DNA of 64,000 bases from NCBI GenBank assembly GCA_964016985.1, contig OZ024825.1, forward strand, positions 33,262,057 through 33,326,056, read 5' to 3'. Below, in pieces: positions 59,683 through 64,000 of this stretch. Positions within the stretch are counted from its first letter, which is position 1. Every line of letters begins with the position of its first letter. The DNA comes from Anodontia alba. Lineage: Eukaryota > Mollusca > Bivalvia > Lucinida > Lucinidae. The position numbers and the translations under genes were made by a program. Under the pieces are notes generated by a model that worked only from the letters and a program-made list of their open reading frames with translations, had not been told where the DNA came from and ran no database searches.

Positions 59683-59815
59683 ACGCTGCAACAATAGTTG
59701 TATGGAAGCATGCTGAAATACTGCCAGAATATCTATGGAAGCATGCTGAAATACTGCCAGAATATGTATGGAAGCATGCATAAATACTGTCAGATTGAAC
59801 TGTATGGAAGCAAAA
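59664..59815 (+). repeat. 33-36 bp tandem repeat across the ovoA stop codon
   Basis: TATGGAAG starts units at 59666, 59701, 59734, 59767 and 59803. The inner two are nearly identical (TATGGAAGCATGCTGAAATA then CTGCCAGAATAT). The first, most diverged, unit contains the codons for VWKPV and the stop. Confidence 0.87.
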
Positions 59816-59944
59816 GTGAATCTTCACAATATCGCTACATTCGGCGCCACATACTTTAATTAATTGTGTTCTGTTGTCCTTGTGCAACGTGCAAAAAACG
59901 TCTTCATGCTATTTATGCGTAGGGAAGGTTCAGATCAACCTTCG

Positions 59945-60223
59945 CATTACGAAAACATGCCTATTCGAATACAATGAAAATTTCACCTCCAAAAACTGAA
60001 AATTTTCATATAAAAAGTCCGATATTTTTTCTTATTTCTGCTCAAAAGATAGATTGTGGTACTCGTTAGAAACGCCTCGGTGAGGCGGTTCTAATGAGTA
60101 CCCACAATCTATGTTTTAGAGCAGAAAAAAGAAAAATAATGTATACCCCTGTAAACCCCAGTTTTACTATATAAAAGTGGGGTTTAAGTGGGGTCAGTAT
60201 TATATAGGCATGTTTTCGTGATG
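59945..60223. mobile_element. MITE family A, copy A14
   Basis: CATTACGAAAACATGCC to GGCATGTTTTCGTGATG, immediately downstream of the ovoA gene. Canonical polyadenylation hexamer AATAAA was not found between the stop codon and this element. Confidence 0.87.
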
Positions 60224-60224
60224 G

Positions 60225-60580
60225 TGTCGGCGTAGTCCACGTTGAGATAACGTCACATCATCGTCGATGCAACGCCATGACTTTGCATCGACAGTTGATT
60301 GTTTGTTTGTGTTGAGGTTTTACGGCCCAATCAACCCAATGGGGTCATGTCATGCGGTCAGTTTACCTAACCACACGTTTACTGGGCAGGCTTAGTCCTC
60401 TAAGCGGTTAGCCAGTATTGTGCAAATTATTTCGCCAGAAACTGACAACTGCCCTTCTTGAATCAGCGGAAGGCAGAGAATGACCGTAGAAAATATTTCA
60501 TGATCAATCTCCACGAAAGAATGTTGCCGACCTCGGCGGGGGTTGATGGGACGTTATTTTAACGTAATGTCCCCGCTGGC
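60225..60580. mobile_element. MITE family L, copy L4, split by a SINE
   Basis: Left part CACGTTGAGATAACGTCACA to CTTTGCATCGACAGTTGAT; right part GTTGATGGGACGTTATTTTA to GTCCCCGCTGG. Confidence 0.75.
60300..60545 (-). mobile_element. SINE-1, 5'-truncated, nested in L4
   Basis: The tail side is GTTGAGGTTTTACGGCCC at the left; it stops inside the B box at the right (GGCGGGGGTTGA). GTTGAT occurs at both boundaries and may be a short target duplication. Confidence 0.82.
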
Positions 60581-60639
60581 ACGGTCCTCTGATTTCGCCA
60601 ATATATTCATCAGTAGTTATCGATTCTGCAGTGAGTTTA

Positions 60640-60965
60640 GCGGGTAAATCAGACCCTGATTAGACTGCGTGTATGTGCACACTGATCTGGGACTTCGTTG
60701 CTGGCATGTGTGGTAATGACTCTTTTCTCATGTAGCGACATACATGTTTTGTTATGTGAGGTTCAACGTGAGAAACGTACCTTCTTAGATGTTTACCAAA
60801 TGAAGACTCAAAGCAGCCTTCGCATCGGTATAGTCTGATCAGAGTCTTCATTGTCCGCATGAATAAACTTTTCAACCTTGGCTATCAAAAATGCGCCATG
60901 TGAAGACTGGTCAAACTGCACCAGTGTTCTCGCAGGCTAATCTGAATTTTCGCTGGGTGCTCATG
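60640..60965. repeat. three family I hairpins in a row
   Basis: Copies near 60645-60705 (CAGACCCTGATTAGACTGCG), 60800-60868 (GAAGACTCAAAGCAGCCTTC / CTGATCAGAGTCTTCATTG) and 60895-60965 (GTGAAGACTGGTCAAACTGC). Confidence 0.62.
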
Positions 60966-61041
60966 TCCGACGGTACGTTTTCTGACGTTGCGACTTCTGT
61001 AAACGTCTCAGGTAATGAGTATGGAAAATATTAGCTACCGT

Positions 61042-61133
61042 CCCAGTTGGATATGACGTTTATATAATGACGCATTAACGTCGATGCAACTTCATGACGT
61101 TGCGTTGACGTTAATATGGCGTTTTATAAACGT
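61042..61133. mobile_element. MITE family L, copy L5
   Basis: CCCAGTTGGATATGACGTTT, centre GATGCAACTTCATGACGTTG, right end TTTTATAAACGTTATTATTG. Confidence 0.72.
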
Positions 61134-61147
61134 TATTATTGCATAAA

Positions 61148-61250
61148 AAGTAGTGCCGCACGTTAATAACAGCCGTGCATTAACCGGCGAAAAGCCGTGT
61201 ATTAACAAGGCAATTTACGCGCTGTTAATACACGGCTACGCAGCTTTCAA
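61148..61250. repeat. inverted repeat with GCCGTGTATTAACA arms
   Basis: GCCGTGTATTAACAAGG against GCTGTTAATACACGGC. Confidence 0.65.
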
Positions 61251-61427
61251 TATATTCGTACCGGGGCCACAGATTTGCTGCCTTTACGAGATGTGTCCTG
61301 TCCGGCCCTAGAACGAGCATAGTCAGTGGAAATTACGTTCGCTAGACATTGTTGAAAAGGCGAAACAAAATAGTGCAAGAAATAACGCGAAATGTAGCAA
61401 ATGTTTTCAGTTTTTATGCAATAATAG

Positions 61428-61566
61428 CGATCGAACATGGTTTTTCAATGCATTAACATTCGCCGAGTCTCTTGGGAGGTGTCGAAAACCGCGGCCTTCG
61501 GCCTCGGTTTTCAACACCTCCCTTGGAACCTGACGAATGTTAATCCATGAAAAACCATGTTTGATC
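61428..61566. repeat. long perfect-centred palindrome
   Basis: GATCGAACATGGTTTTTCAA pairs with TTGATC at the far end; arms include GGGAGGTGTCGAAAACCG and CGGTTTTCAACACCTCCC around CGGCCTTCGGCC. Arms are about 60 bp. Confidence 0.8.
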
Positions 61567-61620
61567 CCTATATTATGACCTTATATCGACATTGATGCTG
61601 ATCGGCTTTAATGTCATGTA

Positions 61621-61845
61621 CAGTTGACTCTCATTATCTCGACCTTGCTTATCTCGATCCAATCACTTATGTCGAACTGATTTCTAAGTCCCGATTATTT
61701 TCCCTATGCATTTATTATATGTCAGCTTAGCGTATGTCGAACACCTTCTACGTCGACACTTCGGCTATCTCGTCCATCATTTTCAGTCCCTAAATATATT
61801 TTTTACAGTTTTTAGTACTGCGTATCTCGAACTCAGACCATGACG
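61621..61845. mobile_element. pogo/Tigger-like remnant related to family E (E4)
   Basis: TA, then CAGTTGACTCTCATTATCTC; repeated TATCTCGA motifs to GCGTATCTCGAACTCAG. The right terminus is not clear and the middle lacks the E hairpin. Confidence 0.6.
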
Positions 61846-61978
61846 GAGAGAAGGGAAAAATGAAAGGTGCGGCGCCGCCGGTCTCTCAGTTAATGAAAAT
61901 CATGATAGGCCATTGATAAATCAATTTAATTTTCCTCTGTCCAGATCATGATGCTGATCGGTTTTAATGTCATGTACA

Positions 61979-62046
61979 TGTATAAACGTCCTGACGTCGC
62001 GTCGACGTTTTTGCGATGCAGTATAAGCGTCATGTGCCCTGCTGGG
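61979..62046. mobile_element. MITE family L, right half (L6)
   Basis: TGTATAAACGTCCTGACGTC to GTCATGTGCCCTGCTGGG. Confidence 0.68.
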
Positions 62047-62235
62047 ATGATTATTCTCCAAGACCAAGACGGTACCTTAGTTTCAACGAAAGCGATATTT
62101 TTCCATTGACCAAAAACTGTTCATCTCAGAAAACATGGATGCCCAAAATTCCAAGCCGTAATTGCGTGCACTGTGTTACTTGGCAGCTAATAAGTCATAT
62201 ATGATCGGAAGGCCATGAATACGTAATGTCTAACG

Positions 62236-62291
62236 ATGATATTGCATCGACGATAATTCGACGTTGTATAAACGCCATGTGCCCGCTGGGT
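62236..62291. mobile_element. MITE family L, right half (L7)
   Basis: GATATTGCATCGACGATAAT to CGCCATGTGCCCGCTGGG. Confidence 0.72.
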
Positions 62292-62443
62292 TCCGAGGAT
62301 GTCGTAGCATCGGCGGAAGATGCGAGAGGGCAAATCTTTAGTCGCAAGAATCATTATGGCCATACCACATGGATAAAACAGGAAAGCGGACAGCAGCCAA
62401 ACGATGGCATCACGTTCATTTAACCCATTTTAGACTTAATAAA
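62292..62443 (+). other. possible 3'-terminal coding segment, unassigned
   Basis: An open stretch reads VASAEDARGQIFSRKNHYGH then TTWIKQESGQQPNDGITFI and stops at about 62420, followed by AATAAA at 62438-62443. Composition is less AT-rich than the surroundings. No good splice acceptor is seen and I recognise no family, so a host exon, a 3' UTR segment or chance are all possible. Confidence 0.2.
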
Positions 62444-62538
62444 CTCCTCCACATTGTATACTGGAAGAGCTAAACTTCAATTTTAGGTATATCAGATTAT
62501 GTGATTTAGATATTTATTGAGACAAATGGCTATTTGGA

Positions 62539-62602
62539 AACAGTGAAGACCCTGATCAGACGTTGCATTCTGCAGTGTCTGATCTGGGTCTGCACTATTT
62601 TC
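62539..62602. repeat. stand-alone hairpin (family I, CAGTGTAGA type)
   Basis: GGAAACAGTGAAGACCCTGA to CTGATCTGGGTCTGCACTAT. Confidence 0.7.
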
Positions 62603-62827
62603 CAATTACCCTATGGGGTCTCCAGACTTAAATGGGTTGGTGGGTTATTGCTTCCATTTCTTGATATCATTTGCTGATTATCGGGAAGATCTTATGCCAG
62701 TCATTCATCTACTGACATTACCTCAAATATTTCTCATCACATTAGTTTTATGAGATTTCGTATCTTCATGTATATTGTTAGTTTGATATCTTCAGTAGCT
62801 TGCAATGTGAGCGTAGACGTGTAATTT

Positions 62828-62932
62828 CCCAGCGAGCACACATTGAGACAACGCCGAATCAACGTCGATGCAACGTCTTGACATTGCATCGATGTTTACG
62901 CGACGTTGTATATGCGCCATGTGCCCGCTGGG
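62828..62932. mobile_element. MITE family L, copy L8 (complete)
   Basis: CCCAGCGAGCACACATTGAG to GCGCCATGTGCCCGCTGGG; the centre is AACGTCGATGCAACGTC paired with GACATTGCATCGATGTT. Confidence 0.83.
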
Positions 62933-63105
62933 TTATCTTAATTACATGATATGTAAATACTTTTGCATAATATTTATGTGATTTACATTTTGAGGGTTTA
63001 TATCTCAGTGTCATTGTCATAACTGTTTAGAGCATGTTGTATATCATATAGATCATGTTATTTTATTTTTACTTTTATTTGTTGCATGGTATGTTACTTA
63101 TAATA

Positions 63106-63329
63106 CAGCGGGCACATGGTGTATTTACAACGGCGCATTCACGTTGATGCAACGACATGACGTTTATACAACGTCATTAACGTCAACACGTCATGACGTT
63201 TATACAATGTCGCACTAACGTCGATGCAACGTCATCACGTTTATACAACGTCGCACTAACGTCGATGCAACGTCATCACGTTGCATCGACGTTCTTGCGA
63301 CGTTGTATAAACGCCATGTGTCCGCTGGG
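63106..63329. mobile_element. MITE family L, copy L9 with internal tandem repeats
   Basis: CAGCGGGCACATGGTGTATT to CGCCATGTGTCCGCTGGG. The left arm unit GACGTTTATACAA.GTC...CGTCGATGCAACGTCAT is repeated about three times before the right arm. Confidence 0.85.
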
Positions 63330-64000
63330 AAAGTGACAGACATTGTTCTGTATCTCTCAACATCATCTTACTATTTTCCAGTGCATTGTTCTTTTTTTTT
63401 TTTTTTTTTTTTGTTTGTTTAATCTTTTATGTTTTCTTTTGCTGTTTTATATTGACCCGTGAAATATCTATGTACGTCTTTAATGGACCTCCGTCATGGA
63501 AGTTAGAAGTGTCCATTGTCCAGTTAAATGGGTGTTACGTAGAAACTACCGTGAATGCTTTGATTGATGTAAATAGCCAAAATTATGGTAAGCAGTACAG
63601 ACGCTGATCAGATGCCGCGTTCTGTGGCGTCTGATCTGGGTCTACATTGTTTACAAAGGTAAGTTATGGGGTTAGGTTAAGTTTCTATATTAATGATAAT
63701 GTTGTTTCAAAAGAAATTCTTTATACTCAGTAAGCAAACAACATAGCAACACTGTCCTTTTAAGTCACCGCTGGAAACGACGTTGCGTGAAGGTGTGATA
63801 TAGATTTCACCTGATATCTGAATATCAGTTGTTTACTACAAAATTATATTTCAATTTATATTTAATTATCAGTGTTAAAAGTACTTTGTATGCTGATATC
63901 ATTTTTATTTGAATAATTTTGTTTATAGAAATAAACAAATCTCTAAATGTTTCATATTCTGTATTCTTATTCTCCATTTCCTTGGTTAAAGCCCCAAGAA
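63330..64000. other. end of window; poly-T and one hairpin, no gene seen
   Basis: Poly-T at about 63391-63412. A family I hairpin at 63590-63658 (AGCAGTACAGACGCTGATCA / CTGATCTGGGTCTACATTGT). The remainder is AT-rich without recognisable exons. Confidence 0.55.

Overview
This is a repeat-rich, intron-rich eukaryotic window, most likely from a bivalve mollusc. GT-AG introns, tRNA-derived SINEs, dozens of short palindromic MITEs and a reverse-strand retroelement ORF of a type I recall from bivalve genomes all point that way; the species cannot be read from the sequence.

One protein-coding gene is certain. It is an ovoA-type ovothiol synthase (5-histidylcysteine sulfoxide synthase fused to a 4-mercaptohistidine N-methyltransferase) on the + strand. 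I assembled 18 coding exons between 16235 and 59682. Every intron is GT-AG and every exon junction keeps frame, giving 2385 nt (794 codons plus stop). The order is a DinB-like iron-binding domain (His69 and the H164-x3-H168-x-E170 motif), an FGE-sulfatase/C-type-lectin-like domain (about 238-535) with an Asn/Gly-rich insertion (313-362), and a SAM-methyltransferase domain (about 563-794). The 5' end is spliced: a non-coding leader sits directly after an acceptor at 16198, so at least one upstream untranslated exon is missing from this description. The partner lyase OvoB is not in the window.

Layout. 1-16.2 kb: no host gene; MITEs, a tRNA-derived SINE, an (AT)n tract, a 4.4 kb satellite of about 40-bp units (3.2-7.7 kb) and a dead mariner (10.88-12.36 kb). 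16.2-59.7 kb: the ovothiol synthase, whose introns (274 bp to 6.5 kb) are packed with MITEs, SINEs and long tandem-repeat elements. 59.7-64 kb: a short tandem repeat that begins inside the last codons, then a dense cluster of one palindromic MITE family (L).

Family labels used below: A (ends CATYACGAAAACA), B (ends CATAGCTCYAGATAAG), C, D and E (pogo/Tigger-like ends starting CAGT, TA target sites), F (ends near GTCGTCTGCTGA), I (stand-alone hairpins), J (piggyBac-like, TTAA sites), L (ends CCCAGCGGGCAC), N (ends CCCAGTAAGCATT), P/Q (ends AGCTCACCTGAG), T and U (dispersed repeats). The most unusual pattern is that families A, B, C and D, which have unrelated ends, carry recognisably the same central hairpin, and that J carries as its core a hairpin that also occurs alone and inside an F element. 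This suggests exchange or capture of hairpin modules among MITE families.
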